Of a stretch of DNA of 53,504 nucleotides, positions 16,983-25,878 are shown piece after piece. Origin of the DNA: Actinomycetota bacterium (GTDB taxonomy: Bacteria; Actinomycetota; Acidimicrobiia; Acidimicrobiales; JAJPHE01). Every line of letters begins with the position of its first letter. Within the stretch, counting starts at the first letter, position 1. The notes under the pieces are model-generated. The model had not been told where the DNA came from. It searched no databases and saw only the letters and a list, made by a program, of their open reading frames with translations. Position numbers and translations under genes: made by a program. The stretch spans positions 1-53,504 of the forward strand of contig JAJPHE010000131.1 in NCBI GenBank assembly GCA_021325435.1, written 5' to 3'.

Positions 16983-17771
16983 TCACGCGATCGTCGACAA
17001 CCCGCCATCGACGGCGATGATCTGACCGGTGACATAGCTCGCCTCCTGCGAGAGGAGGAAGGCGACCACGGCCGCGACCTCCCACGGCGTGCCCTGGCGC
17101 CCGAGCGGGATGCGGGTAGCGGCGCGACTCGGGCGGCCGCTGGTGGCCAGCCGGCCGAGCGGCGTGTCGATCAGGCCGGGGGCGACCACGTTGGCCCGCA
17201 CCGAGTGGCGAGCCCCCTCGCGGGCCACGTGTCGGCACAAGCCGGCCAGGGCCGCCTTGGAGGAGTCGTAGGCTGGGATGTTGCTGCCGGGGCGCAGGCC
17301 GGCGACCGACGAGACGAAGACGATGGCCCCGCCTTCGTCCAGGGCGGGCAGGGCGGCCCGGCAGAACAGGAAGTGGGAGCGGACGTTGACGGCGAAGACC
17401 CGGTCCCAGTCCTCGGCGGACGTTCCCTCGAGGCCGAAGCCCATGCCGATTCCGACGTTCAGCACCACTCCGTCCAGGCCACCCAGGGCGTCCACCGCCT
17501 CGCCGACCACCCGGGCGCAGGCGTCGGCGTCGGCGGCGTCGCCCACCAGCGTCACGCATCGACCCCCGGCCTCCCCCACGAGGCGGGCGGTTTCGGCCGC
17601 CGCACTCTCCTGGAGGTCGCTGACCGCCACCGACGCCCCCTGCCGTGCGGCCAGCACGCAGATGGCTCGGCCATTGCCGACCGGGGCGTCGGGGTCGTCG
17701 GTCGGCCGGGTGCCACCGCCCACGACCAGGACCCGACGACCCTCGAGGCGCCGGCCTTCGGACATGTCCAT
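16983..17771 (-). CDS. SDR-family oxidoreductase with extended glycine-rich loop
   Basis: A 262-residue SDR. The cofactor loop is unusual: V-V-G-G-G-T-R-P is followed by about ten extra residues (T-D-D-P-D-A-P-V) before G-N-G-R-A-I, where classical SDRs have TGxxxGIG. Catalytic Y-D-S-S-K and the C-terminal V-D-G-G-L-S are present. Start: GGGAGG lies just before ATG 17771 (4 nt) and 10 nt before ATG 17765; either may be used, and the longer frame to 17837 is unlikely. The gene is transcribed away from the molybdate regulator, and its end overlaps or abuts the membrane acyltransferase gene. Confidence 0.85.
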   Translation of the reverse strand: MDMSEGRRLEGRRVLVVGGGTRPTDDPDAPVGNGRAICVLAARQGASVAVSDLQESAAAETARLVGEAGGRCVTLVGDAADADACARVVGEAVDALGGLDGVVLNVGIGMGFGLEGTSAEDWDRVFAVNVRSHFLFCRAALPALDEGGAIVFVSSVAGLRPGSNIPAYDSSKAALAGLCRHVAREGARHSVRANVVAPGLIDTPLGRLATSGRPSRAATRIPLGRQGTPWEVAAVVAFLLSQEASYVTGQIIAVDGGLSTIA

Positions 17772-17827
17772 CCCGCCTCCCGGAGTCGATCGGTCGCCCA
17801 TGGTGCCACCGCCCGGTACCGCCCATG

Positions 17828-17909
17828 TAGCTCGCAAGCACCAGCTATTTACCCGTTGAATAGCGCATCTACGGGTTGTACAGTCGGCTCTTCTGGTCTT
17901 TGCGAGCTA
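17828..17909. promoter_or_regulatory. Nested inverted repeats in the divergent SDR / mod regulator region
   Basis: The outer arms are TAGCTCGCAA (17828-17837) and its exact complement TTGCGAGCTA (17900-17909). The inner arms are ACCCGT (17851-17856) and ACGGGT (17871-17876). The right outer arm overlaps the predicted -10 of the regulator gene, so binding there should block it. It is a candidate operator for the HTH-TOBE protein; the assignment is inference. Confidence 0.55.
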
Positions 17910-17913
17910 GGGT
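17908..17913 (+). promoter_or_regulatory. -10 hexamer TAGGGT, leaderless-type, mod operon
   Basis: TAGGGT ends 6 nt before GTG 17920 and overlaps the right arm of the outer inverted repeat (17900-17909). Confidence 0.5.
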
Positions 17914-17919
17914 GTCAAG

Positions 17920-18315
17920 GTGCCCACTTTCACCATCGGTCAGGCCGCCGACCTGCTCGGAGTCAGCGCCGACACCGTGCGCAGGTGGGTGGATTCAGGC
18001 CAGCTGCCGGCCTCTCGCACCGCCGGCGGGCGCCGGCGGGTGGACGGCGCCGCCCTGGCCCGGTTCTCCGCCGACCGGGCCGGAGCGGGGGCGGCCCCGC
18101 CGGTGCCGGAGTCGGCCCGCAACCACTTTTCGGGTCTGGTCACCAAGGTGGTCAAGGACAAGGTGATGGCCCAGGTGGAGATCCAGGCCGGTCCCTTCCG
18201 GGTCGTGTCGCTCATGAGCCGCGAGGCCGCCGACGAGCTCGAATTGGCGCCGGGCGTGGCGGCCGTCGCCTCGGTGAAGTCCACCAACGTGGTCGTCGAG
18301 ATCCCGGGGCTCTGA
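17920..18315 (+). CDS. HTH-TOBE molybdate-responsive regulator
   Basis: A 131-residue protein with an N-terminal MerR/excisionase-like helix-turn-helix (I-G-Q-A-A-D-L-L-G-V-S-A-D-T-V-R-R-W, residues 6-23) and a C-terminal TOBE/Mop-like domain (about 67-131: V-T-K-V-V-K-D-K-V-M-A-Q-V-E...S-T-N-V-V-V). TOBE domains bind molybdate or tungstate, so this probably senses the oxyanion and controls the adjacent transporter, as ModE does with a different architecture. modA begins 3 nt after its stop, and the paired inverted repeats upstream suggest autoregulation. The GTG start follows a leaderless-type -10. Confidence 0.88.
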   Translation: MPTFTIGQAADLLGVSADTVRRWVDSGQLPASRTAGGRRRVDGAALARFSADRAGAGAAPPVPESARNHFSGLVTKVVKDKVMAQVEIQAGPFRVVSLMSREAADELELAPGVAAVASVKSTNVVVEIPGL

Positions 18316-18318
18316 GCG

Positions 18319-19089
18319 ATGAGGACGGGGCGGCTGGCCCTTGTGAGCGCGGTGGGGCTGGCCCTCAGCTCCTGCGGGTCAGCCAGGCCGTCGGCGACGC
18401 CCACGACGGCGGCGTCCGCCACGGCCATCGACGTCTTCGCCGCCGCCTCCCTGACCGGCGCCTCCACGGCCGCCACCACCGCGCTGGCGGCCTCGGCCGG
18501 CGTGCGAGCCACCTACAACTTCGGCGGCTCCAACACCCTGGTGACTCAGATCCTGCAGGGCGCCCCCGCCGACGTGTTCGCATCGGCCGACCGGGCCAAC
18601 ATGGGCCGCCTGGTGGCAGCCGGGCTGGTGGAGACACCGGTCACCTTCGCCCGCAACCGGCTGGAGATCGCGGTGGCGCCCGGCAATCCGAAACACATCG
18701 CCGGTCCGGCCGACCTGGCCCGCCGAGGGGTGAACGTGGTCATGGAGGCGCCCGGCGTTCCGGCCGGCGACTACGCCCGGGCCCTCTTCGGCTCCGAGCA
18801 CCTCGGCGTGCGCCCGGTGTCGTTGGAGACCGACGTGAAGTCGGCCCTGGCCAAGGTCACCTCGGGCGAGGCCGACGCCACGGTCGTCTACGCCACCGAC
18901 GTCGCCGCCGCGGGGGCCGCCACCAGCGGGGTTCCCATCGCCCCCGCCCTCCAGCCGGACATCACCTACCCGATCGCCGTGGTGAAAGCCACGCGGCACC
19001 GGGCCGCCGCCGAGGCCTTCGTGCGCTCGGCGGTGTCGGGCGCCGTGCAGCGCGACCTCGAGGCCGCCGGTTTCCTCCCGCCCCGCTGA
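18319..19089 (+). CDS. modA: Molybdate ABC transporter, substrate-binding lipoprotein
   Basis: A 256-residue periplasmic-binding-type lipoprotein. The signal peptide ends in a lipobox L-S-S-C (Cys near residue 19). The mature part begins I-D-V-F-A-A-A-S-L-T, the ModA hallmark, with the oxyanion site supplied by S-L and later G-S-N-T and the A-P-A-D-V-F-A-S-A-D segment. It captures molybdate or tungstate outside the membrane and hands it to ModB. It lies in an operon with the regulator, modB and modC. Confidence 0.92.
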   Translation: MRTGRLALVSAVGLALSSCGSARPSATPTTAASATAIDVFAAASLTGASTAATTALAASAGVRATYNFGGSNTLVTQILQGAPADVFASADRANMGRLVAAGLVETPVTFARNRLEIAVAPGNPKHIAGPADLARRGVNVVMEAPGVPAGDYARALFGSEHLGVRPVSLETDVKSALAKVTSGEADATVVYATDVAAAGAATSGVPIAPALQPDITYPIAVVKATRHRAAAEAFVRSAVSGAVQRDLEAAGFLPPR

Positions 19090-19105
19090 GTCGGCCCGCC
19101 GGCTG

Positions 19106-19882
19106 GTGCCGGCCGCGGTGCCGGCGGTGCTGGCCGCCGCCGGGGTCGTGTTCGTCGGCCTGCCGTTGGTGGGTCTGCTCGAGCGGGTGTCGTGGTCCTC
19201 TCTGGGTTCCGAGCTCTCCGCCCACGACGCCTACGTGGCTCTGCGCCTGTCGCTGGAGACGTCGCTCGGCGCCCTGGCCGTCGCCGTCGCCTTCGGCCTG
19301 CCCCTGGCCTGGGTGCTCGCCCGTCGGACGTTTCCGGGCCGGGCCCTGGTCCGGGCCCTGGTGGTGCTGCCCATGGTCCTTCCCCCGGTCGTCGGGGGGA
19401 TCGCCCTTCTCTACGCCTTCGGCCGACGCGGCCTCGCCGGCCAGCTTCTCTACGACCTGACCGGTTGGAGGCTGGTGTTCAACACCTCCGGTGCCGTTCT
19501 GGCCGAGGCCTTCGTGTCGATGCCCTTCCTCGTGGTGACGGCCGAGGCCGCCTTCCGGTCGATGGACCGCCGGGCCGAGGAGGCGGCCGCCACCCTCGGA
19601 GCCGGGCCCGCCTACCGCTTCTGGCGGGTGACCCTGCCGGCGGTGGCGCCGGCGCTCGGGGCCGGGGCCGCCCTCACCTGGGCCCGGGCCCTGGGCGAGT
19701 TCGGGGCGACGATCACCTTCGCCGGCAACCTGCCCGGTGTCACCCAGACCTCGCCCCTGCTCATCTACCTCGACATCGAATCAGGGCACGAGACCACCGC
19801 CCTGGCCCTGTCCCTCGTCCTGTTGCTGGTGTCCCTGGGCGTGCTCGTGGGGCTGCGCCAGCGCTGGCTGGGGAACCCGTGA
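19106..19882 (+). CDS. modB: Molybdate ABC transporter, permease
   Basis: A 258-residue inner-membrane permease with about five or six membrane segments and the cytoplasmic EAA loop A-A-A-T-L-G-A-G-P-A-Y-R-F-W-R-V-T-L-P (about 167-185), which docks on ModC. The ending A-L-G-E-F-G-A-T-I-T-F-A-G-N matches ModB/CysT-type permeases. GTG 19106 is the first plausible start, 16 nt after the modA stop; no strong ribosome site is visible and a non-ATG start a few codons upstream cannot be excluded. Its stop overlaps the modC start as GTGA. Confidence 0.9.
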   Translation: MPAAVPAVLAAAGVVFVGLPLVGLLERVSWSSLGSELSAHDAYVALRLSLETSLGALAVAVAFGLPLAWVLARRTFPGRALVRALVVLPMVLPPVVGGIALLYAFGRRGLAGQLLYDLTGWRLVFNTSGAVLAEAFVSMPFLVVTAEAAFRSMDRRAEEAAATLGAGPAYRFWRVTLPAVAPALGAGAALTWARALGEFGATITFAGNLPGVTQTSPLLIYLDIESGHETTALALSLVLLLVSLGVLVGLRQRWLGNP

Positions 19883-20931
19883 GCCTGTCGGCCGACGTCG
19901 ATCTGAGGATCGGCGGCCTTCGGCTCCGGGCGGAGCTGGACGTCGGAGACGACGCCGCCGTGGCCGTGGTCGGCCCCAACGGGGCGGGCAAGACCACCCT
20001 GCTCCGGGCCCTGGCTGGGCTCACGCCGCTCGACGCCGGCCGGGTGGTCATCGGCGGCGCCGTGGTCGACGATCCCCGGGCCGGGGTGCGGGTGCCGACC
20101 GAGGAGCGCCGGGTCGGCGTGGTCTTTCAGGAGCCCCGGCTGTTCGACCACCTAACGAGCCTGCAGAACGTGGCCTTCGGTCTGAGGGCCCGGGGCGCGA
20201 GCCGGACCGAGGCCCGGGCCGGGGCGGCCGGCTGGCTCGAACGGGTGGGGCTCGCCCACGTCGCCGGCCTGAGGCCCCGGCAGCTGTCCGGCGGTCAGGC
20301 CCAGCGGGTGGCGCTGGCCCGGACGCTGGCCACGGAGCCAGCCGTGCTGCTGCTCGATGAGCCGCTGGCCTCGGTCGACGCCACTGCCCGAGCCGACCTG
20401 CGCCACCTGCTGCGTCAGGAGCTGCGCCGTTACCCGGGGTCGCGCCTGATCGTCACCCACGACCCGGTGGAGGCCGCCGCCCTGGCCGACCGCCTGGTCG
20501 TGCTGGAGGACGGCCGGGTCACCCAGCAGGGGCCGCTCAGCGAGGTGACCGCCCGTCCCCGGTCCGCCTGGGTGGCCGAGATGGTGGGACTCAACCTGCT
20601 CGAAGGAACGGCGTCGGGCCGCTCGGTCGTCGCCGGCGCCGGGGCGGTGGTGTCGACCGCCACCTCGCTCACCGGTCCGGTCTTCGTCGCCTTCCGCCCG
20701 AATGCGGTGACCCTCCATCGACGGGCGCCGGAGGGCAGCGCCCGCAACGTGTGGGAGGGCCGGGTGTCCGAGCTGCACCCGGCCGGCGACCGGGCCCGGG
20801 TGAGATTCGAGGGTCCGGTGGCGTTGGTAGCCGAGGTGACGGCGGGGGCGGTCGCCGACCTGGCCCTGGCCGACGGGGGCCGGGTGTGGGCCTCGGTCAA
20901 GGCGACCGACGTCGAGGTCTACCCGGCCTGA
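19879..20931 (+). CDS. modC: Molybdate ABC transporter, ATP-binding protein
   Basis: A 350-residue ABC ATPase: Walker A G-P-N-G-A-G-K-T-T at 32-40, Q-loop in V-F-Q-E-P-R-L-F, signature L-S-G-G-Q at 136-140, Walker B ending D-E at 160-161, H-loop I-V-T-H-D, and a C-terminal TOBE region (about 285-350) as in ModC/PotA-type subunits. It powers ModB. The start is GTG 19879, whose GTGA overlaps the modB stop; the upstream open frame overlaps modB out of frame. Its last 13 nt overlap the end of the convergent LLM gene. Confidence 0.93.
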   Translation: MSLSADVDLRIGGLRLRAELDVGDDAAVAVVGPNGAGKTTLLRALAGLTPLDAGRVVIGGAVVDDPRAGVRVPTEERRVGVVFQEPRLFDHLTSLQNVAFGLRARGASRTEARAGAAGWLERVGLAHVAGLRPRQLSGGQAQRVALARTLATEPAVLLLDEPLASVDATARADLRHLLRQELRRYPGSRLIVTHDPVEAAALADRLVVLEDGRVTQQGPLSEVTARPRSAWVAEMVGLNLLEGTASGRSVVAGAGAVVSTATSLTGPVFVAFRPNAVTLHRRAPEGSARNVWEGRVSELHPAGDRARVRFEGPVALVAEVTAGAVADLALADGGRVWASVKATDVEVYPA

Positions 20932-21878
20932 GCGGGCGCCAGATCGCGCACGGCCTGGCGCAGGTCGATGCCGAACGGCATGACGGCCAACACGGGAGTC
21001 GTGACACCGGCGTCGACGTAACGCTGCACATGGGCCCGACACTCCTCAGCCGAGCCGTGCACGATCAGGTCGTCGACCACCTGGTCGGGGATGGCGGCCG
21101 TGGCCGCCTTGCGGTCGCCCGCCTTCCACGCGTCCCACATCCCCTGCAGCTGTGACCCTCGCCCCAGCCACTGGTGGAAGGCGGCGTACACGGGCACGTT
21201 GAGATAGGCGGCCACCGCCATCCGCCCGAACCGGCGCACCGTGTCGGCGTCCTCCGAGGGGCAGACGAAGATGCGGGCCACGATCTCCTTGCCCGCCCCC
21301 ACCTCGGGCACGACCTTGCTCACGTCCTGCGCCGACAGCCAGTTGATGATGGCGCCGTCGCCCAGCCGTCCGGCCAGACGCAGCATGCCCGGCCTCAGGG
21401 CGGCCACCAGGATGGGCGGGGGCTGCTCGGGCACCCGGCCCAGCCGAAAGCCCCGCACCGTGAACGAGGCGCATTCCATGTCCACCCGCTCCCCGGTCAG
21501 GGCCTGACGCAGGAAGCGGACCATGTCGGCCGTGCGGTGGTAGGGGTCGTCGAAGGGGACGCCGTTCCAGCCCTCGACGATCACGTTGGAGGACGTGCCG
21601 ATGCCGAAGGCGAACCGGCCCGGAGCCGCCTCGGCCAGGGCGGCCACGCTCATCGCCATCAGGCCCGGCCCGCGGGTGAAGGCGGGCACGATCGCCGTCC
21701 CCAGCCGCAGCCCCGGCGCCCACGCCGCCGCCAGGGCGAGGGGGGTGAAGGCGTCGGTGCCGTTGGCCTCGCTCGACCAGGCGTCGGTGTAGCCCAGGTC
21801 GGCAAGCTCCTCGAACCACTCCCGCTGGGCGTGGAGAGGCACTCCGTCGAAGGGGATGGTCATGCCGAAGCGGGCCAT
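20919..21878 (-). CDS. LLM-class F420-dependent oxidoreductase
   Basis: A 319-residue bacterial-luciferase-like TIM barrel of the F420-dependent LLM group. The N-terminal G-M-T-I-P-F, the A-W-S-S-E-A-N-G-T-D-A-F-T-P-L segment (about 33-47), R-F-A-F-G-I-G-T-S-S-N-V-I-V-E-G-W-N-G (about 86-104) and P-P-P-I-L-V-A-A-L-R-P are family blocks that bind the deazaflavin phosphate and isoalloxazine. It transfers hydride between F420 and an unknown substrate. It starts at ATG 21878 behind a leaderless-type hexamer and is convergent with modC. Confidence 0.9.
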   Translation of the reverse strand: MARFGMTIPFDGVPLHAQREWFEELADLGYTDAWSSEANGTDAFTPLALAAAWAPGLRLGTAIVPAFTRGPGLMAMSVAALAEAAPGRFAFGIGTSSNVIVEGWNGVPFDDPYHRTADMVRFLRQALTGERVDMECASFTVRGFRLGRVPEQPPPILVAALRPGMLRLAGRLGDGAIINWLSAQDVSKVVPEVGAGKEIVARIFVCPSEDADTVRRFGRMAVAAYLNVPVYAAFHQWLGRGSQLQGMWDAWKAGDRKAATAAIPDQVVDDLIVHGSAEECRAHVQRYVDAGVTTPVLAVMPFGIDLRQAVRDLAPAQAG

Positions 21879-21884
21879 CGGCCA

Positions 21885-21890
21885 ACCCTA
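21885..21890 (-). promoter_or_regulatory. -10 hexamer TAGGGT, leaderless-type, LLM gene
   Basis: Minus-strand TAGGGT ends 6 nt before ATG 21878. It has the same hexamer and spacing as the mod regulator promoter. Confidence 0.5.
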
Positions 21891-21929
21891 GATGGAGGCG
21901 GTGTCACACCCCCCTGCGACCATGGCCCC

Positions 21930-23316
<1,387 letters not shown>

Positions 23317-23332
23317 ACCTTCGACCGCCGGC

Positions 23333-24169
23333 GTGACCACCCTGGCCGAACGGCTCGGCTATCCCCCCGACGCCCGCCTACTCATCGTCAACTGCGACGA
23401 CCTCGGGTCGAGCCACTCGGCCAACGTCGGGGTCTACGAGGCGCTGCGGGCGGGCACGGCCACCAGCGCCACCCTCATGGTCCCGTGCCCGTGGGCCCGC
23501 GAGGCAGCCGCCCGCTACCGGGGGGAGGACGTCGGGGTCCACCTGACCCTGAACGCCGAGAACGACCTGTACCGGTGGGGGCCCATAACCCACGGCCCGT
23601 CGCTGCTCGACGGCGACGGTGGCTTCCCCCGGACGCGAGAGGACGTCTGGGACCACGCCGACATCGACGAGGTCCGGCGCGAGCTTCGCGCCCAGGTGGA
23701 ACGGGCCATCTACTGGGGCTTCGACGTCAGCCACCTCGACAGCCACATGGGCACGCTGCAGATGCGACCGGAGTTCTTCGACGTCTACCTGGAGCTGGCC
23801 GTCGAGTTCCGCCTGCCGATCCGGCTGTCCAACCCCTCGACCGAGAAGCGCATCGGGTTCCCCTTCCGGCGACTGGCCGCCGAGGAGGGGGTCGTCTTCC
23901 CCGACCACCTGGTGGCGGGGCCGGGGCCGGGGTCGCGCCGGCCCATCGAGCGGGCCCTGGCCGAGCTGCCGCCAGGGGTCACCGAGGTCTTCCTCCACCC
24001 GGCGGTGGACAGCGGCGAGCTGCGCTCGTCCACCCCCGACTGGGCCGGCCGGGTGGACGACCACGACTTCCTCACCGAGGACCGCTCCCTGCGGGCGCTG
24101 GTGGCGCGGGTAGGGGCGATCCTCATCGGCTACCGCCGCCTGCGCGAGTTGATGCGCGACGGCGACTGA
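23333..24169 (+). CDS. ChbG/HpnK (YdjC)-family carbohydrate deacetylase
   Basis: A 278-residue YdjC-family protein, a metal-dependent deacetylase of N-acetylated sugars (chito-oligosaccharides in ChbG, hopanoid glycolipid in HpnK). The metal site is visible as N-C-D-D-L-G (about 19-24), S-H-L-D-S-H-M-G-T (about 134-142) and V-F-L-H-P-A-V-D near 217-224. Start is GTG 23333, 16 nt after the thiolase stop, so the two may be co-transcribed. The substrate is unknown. Confidence 0.88.
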   Translation: MTTLAERLGYPPDARLLIVNCDDLGSSHSANVGVYEALRAGTATSATLMVPCPWAREAAARYRGEDVGVHLTLNAENDLYRWGPITHGPSLLDGDGGFPRTREDVWDHADIDEVRRELRAQVERAIYWGFDVSHLDSHMGTLQMRPEFFDVYLELAVEFRLPIRLSNPSTEKRIGFPFRRLAAEEGVVFPDHLVAGPGPGSRRPIERALAELPPGVTEVFLHPAVDSGELRSSTPDWAGRVDDHDFLTEDRSLRALVARVGAILIGYRRLRELMRDGD

Positions 24170-24190
24170 GGTCGGGGGCCGACCCCGCGC

Positions 24191-24577
24191 CTAGTACTCG
24201 GTGATCTTGTTGATCTCGTCCTGCAGGCCCTTGTACTCCGGGGAGTTGGTGATCGGCAGGAGCGACATGAGCTTGGCCATGTTGCCGGTGACCTTCACCC
24301 GACCCTGCATGAAGGCGGCGTTGGCATCCAGCTCCCCCTTCTGGATCTTCATGGCGTCCTCGTAGCTCTGAGTGAGCGTGACCTCGGCGTCGGGAATCTC
24401 GCCGATCTTGCTCTCGAGCAGCTTGCCGTTCTCGAGGACCCAGTAGTACTTGATGTCCCCGTCGGGGCCGCCGGTGACGACGTACTGCATGCGGGCCGAC
24501 GCCCCGGGTCGCTCGGGCTGGCTCTCGGCCAACTTGCGGCTCTCGTCCAACCACTCCTGCGACAGCCACTTCGCCAT
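24191..24577 (-). CDS. SCP2 sterol-carrier-like protein
   Basis: A 128-residue single SCP2-domain protein, a small lipid-binding fold that carries sterols or acyl chains. The C-terminal I-Q-K-G-E-L-D-A-N-A-A-F-M-Q-G-R-V-K-V-T-G-N-M-A-K-L is the family signature. It is cytoplasmic. The ribosome site GAGGAGATA precedes ATG 24577. The gap 24170-24190 has a small GC hairpin (CGGGG-GCCGA-CCCCG) between two converging genes. Confidence 0.9.
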   Translation of the reverse strand: MAKWLSQEWLDESRKLAESQPERPGASARMQYVVTGGPDGDIKYYWVLENGKLLESKIGEIPDAEVTLTQSYEDAMKIQKGELDANAAFMQGRVKVTGNMAKLMSLLPITNSPEYKGLQDEINKITEY

Positions 24578-24616
24578 TGCTATCTCCTCGATGGATCGGG
24601 TTGCGCGGGCGGCAGC

Positions 24617-25489
24617 CTACCGGGTGGCACGCTGGCGCACGCCGGCGAACAGGTCGTCCTCATCATCCTGCTCCTCCCCCACCAGGCTGCGGGCCAGGAT
24701 GTACTCCTCGATCGGGTGGACCTCGTGCAGCACCTCCGGGGGGAGCCCGAACCAGAACTTCGAGTTGGGATCGACCTGGGTGGCGTGAGCCAACAGAGCC
24801 GAGGTGCGCACGTCGCTGTAGCCGGTGATGTCGACCCGGGTCGTGATGCGATGGTCGTGGGAGGGCCGGTCCAACCACCGCTCGTCGTAGGGGGATTCGA
24901 GACCGAGCTCGAGGAACTTCTGGTGCAGGGCGAGCACCCGCGCCCGCGACCACACGCTGTAGTACATCTTGAGCGGCTGCCAGGGCTCGCCGGCCTCGGG
25001 GTAGGCCTCCGGGTCGCCGGCGGCGGTGAAAGCGGCCACGCTGATGTCGTGCACCCTCAGGTGGTCGGGGTGGGGGTAGCCCTGCTGGTCGTCGTTGTAG
25101 GTGATGATCACCTGGGGCCGGGTGCGGCGGATCTCTCTAACCAGCTTCCCCACCGCCTCCTCGAGCGGGGCCCGGGCGAAACAGGCCGGGTTGGCGTTGG
25201 CCGGGGTGTCCGGCATCCCCGAGTCGCGGTAACCGAGGAGGACGACCTCGTCGTAGCCGATCACCTCCGTCGCCCGGCGCAGCTCCTCCATGCGGATCTC
25301 GGGCAGGCGCGAGCGCACTTCCGGGGTGTCCATGGCCGGGTTGAGGATGTCGCCCTCCTCGCCCCCCGTGCAGGTGACCAGCACGGTGTGGATCCCCTCG
25401 GCGTGGTAGCGGGCCACCGTCCCCGCCCCCTTCGACGCCTCGTCGTCGGGATGGGCGTGGACGGACATGAGGCAGAGACGCTCCTCCAT
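24617..25489 (-). CDS. mca: Mycothiol S-conjugate amidase
   Basis: A 290-residue LmbE/PIG-L-type zinc amidohydrolase. S-V-H-A-H-P-D-D-E-A-S-K-G (residues 9-21) provides zinc ligands and catalytic Asp, with a further ligand in H-P-D-H-L-R-V-H-D (about 149-157). The block L-V-T-C-T-G-G-E-E-G-D-I-L-N-P-A matches Mca rather than MshB. Mca hydrolyses mycothiol-toxin conjugates to a mercapturic acid and GlcN-Ins, so the host should make mycothiol. I start at ATG 25489, where a -10-like hexamer sits 7 nt upstream. Confidence 0.88.
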   Translation of the reverse strand: MEERLCLMSVHAHPDDEASKGAGTVARYHAEGIHTVLVTCTGGEEGDILNPAMDTPEVRSRLPEIRMEELRRATEVIGYDEVVLLGYRDSGMPDTPANANPACFARAPLEEAVGKLVREIRRTRPQVIITYNDDQQGYPHPDHLRVHDISVAAFTAAGDPEAYPEAGEPWQPLKMYYSVWSRARVLALHQKFLELGLESPYDERWLDRPSHDHRITTRVDITGYSDVRTSALLAHATQVDPNSKFWFGLPPEVLHEVHPIEEYILARSLVGEEQDDEDDLFAGVRQRATR

Positions 25490-25496
25490 CCCCGGA

Positions 25497-25502
25497 ACGC
25501 TA
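25497..25502 (-). promoter_or_regulatory. -10 hexamer TAGCGT, leaderless-type, mca
   Basis: Minus-strand TAGCGT lies 7 nt before ATG 25489; an overlapping TATAGC is 3 nt further upstream. It supports the internal ATG as true start. Confidence 0.5.
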
Positions 25503-25518
25503 TACACCGCCGGCTCGC

Positions 25519-25827
25519 TCAGCGCCCCAGGTGGGCCTCGAGGCACTCGACGCCGTCGGGCCCGACGGTCGCGGCGTGGGGGGTGCCGGCCGGCAGCTCC
25601 ATCCGGTCCCCGGCCTCCAGCGCCAGGTCACCGCCGCCGTCGGTGTGGAACACGATGGAGCCTCGGGCGCAGCAGACCACCTTGTCGTAGGGGTGGGTGT
25701 GCCAGCCGTAGGTGTCGCCCGGCTGGTTCGACCACCCGGCGGGACTCAGTCCCTCTGAGCGCATGGCTTCCTCCACCGCCTGGCGCGAAGGGTCGGCCAC
25801 CGCCCCCTTCTGCAACCGGGTCGTCAT
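25519..25827 (-). CDS. Single-domain cupin protein
   Basis: A 102-residue cupin. Motif 1 is W-H-T-H-P-Y-D-K-V-V (two His, about 42-51) and motif 2 is G-D-R-M-E-L-P-A-G-T-P-H-A-A (about 73-86), giving a three-His metal site with the usual Glu replaced or moved. Function is unknown; such small cupins are often isomerases or binding proteins. It lies 29 nt upstream of mca on the same strand and may share its transcript. Confidence 0.85.
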   Translation of the reverse strand: MTTRLQKGAVADPSRQAVEEAMRSEGLSPAGWSNQPGDTYGWHTHPYDKVVCCARGSIVFHTDGGGDLALEAGDRMELPAGTPHAATVGPDGVECLEAHLGR

Positions 25828-25878
25828 CGGGTCCAGATTGTCACGGCGTCAGGTCCGCCGGCACCTCATGCGGTTGGT

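Noticed and set aside
17205-19460. 751-codon open frame on the plus strand.
   Set aside because: Overlaps the SDR, regulator, modA and modB genes in a non-coding frame and has Arg/Gly/Pro-rich content.
24170-24190. CGGGG-GCCGA-CCCCG hairpin as a bidirectional terminator.
   Set aside because: It has no T-rich tail on either side, and such hairpins are common by chance in GC-rich DNA.
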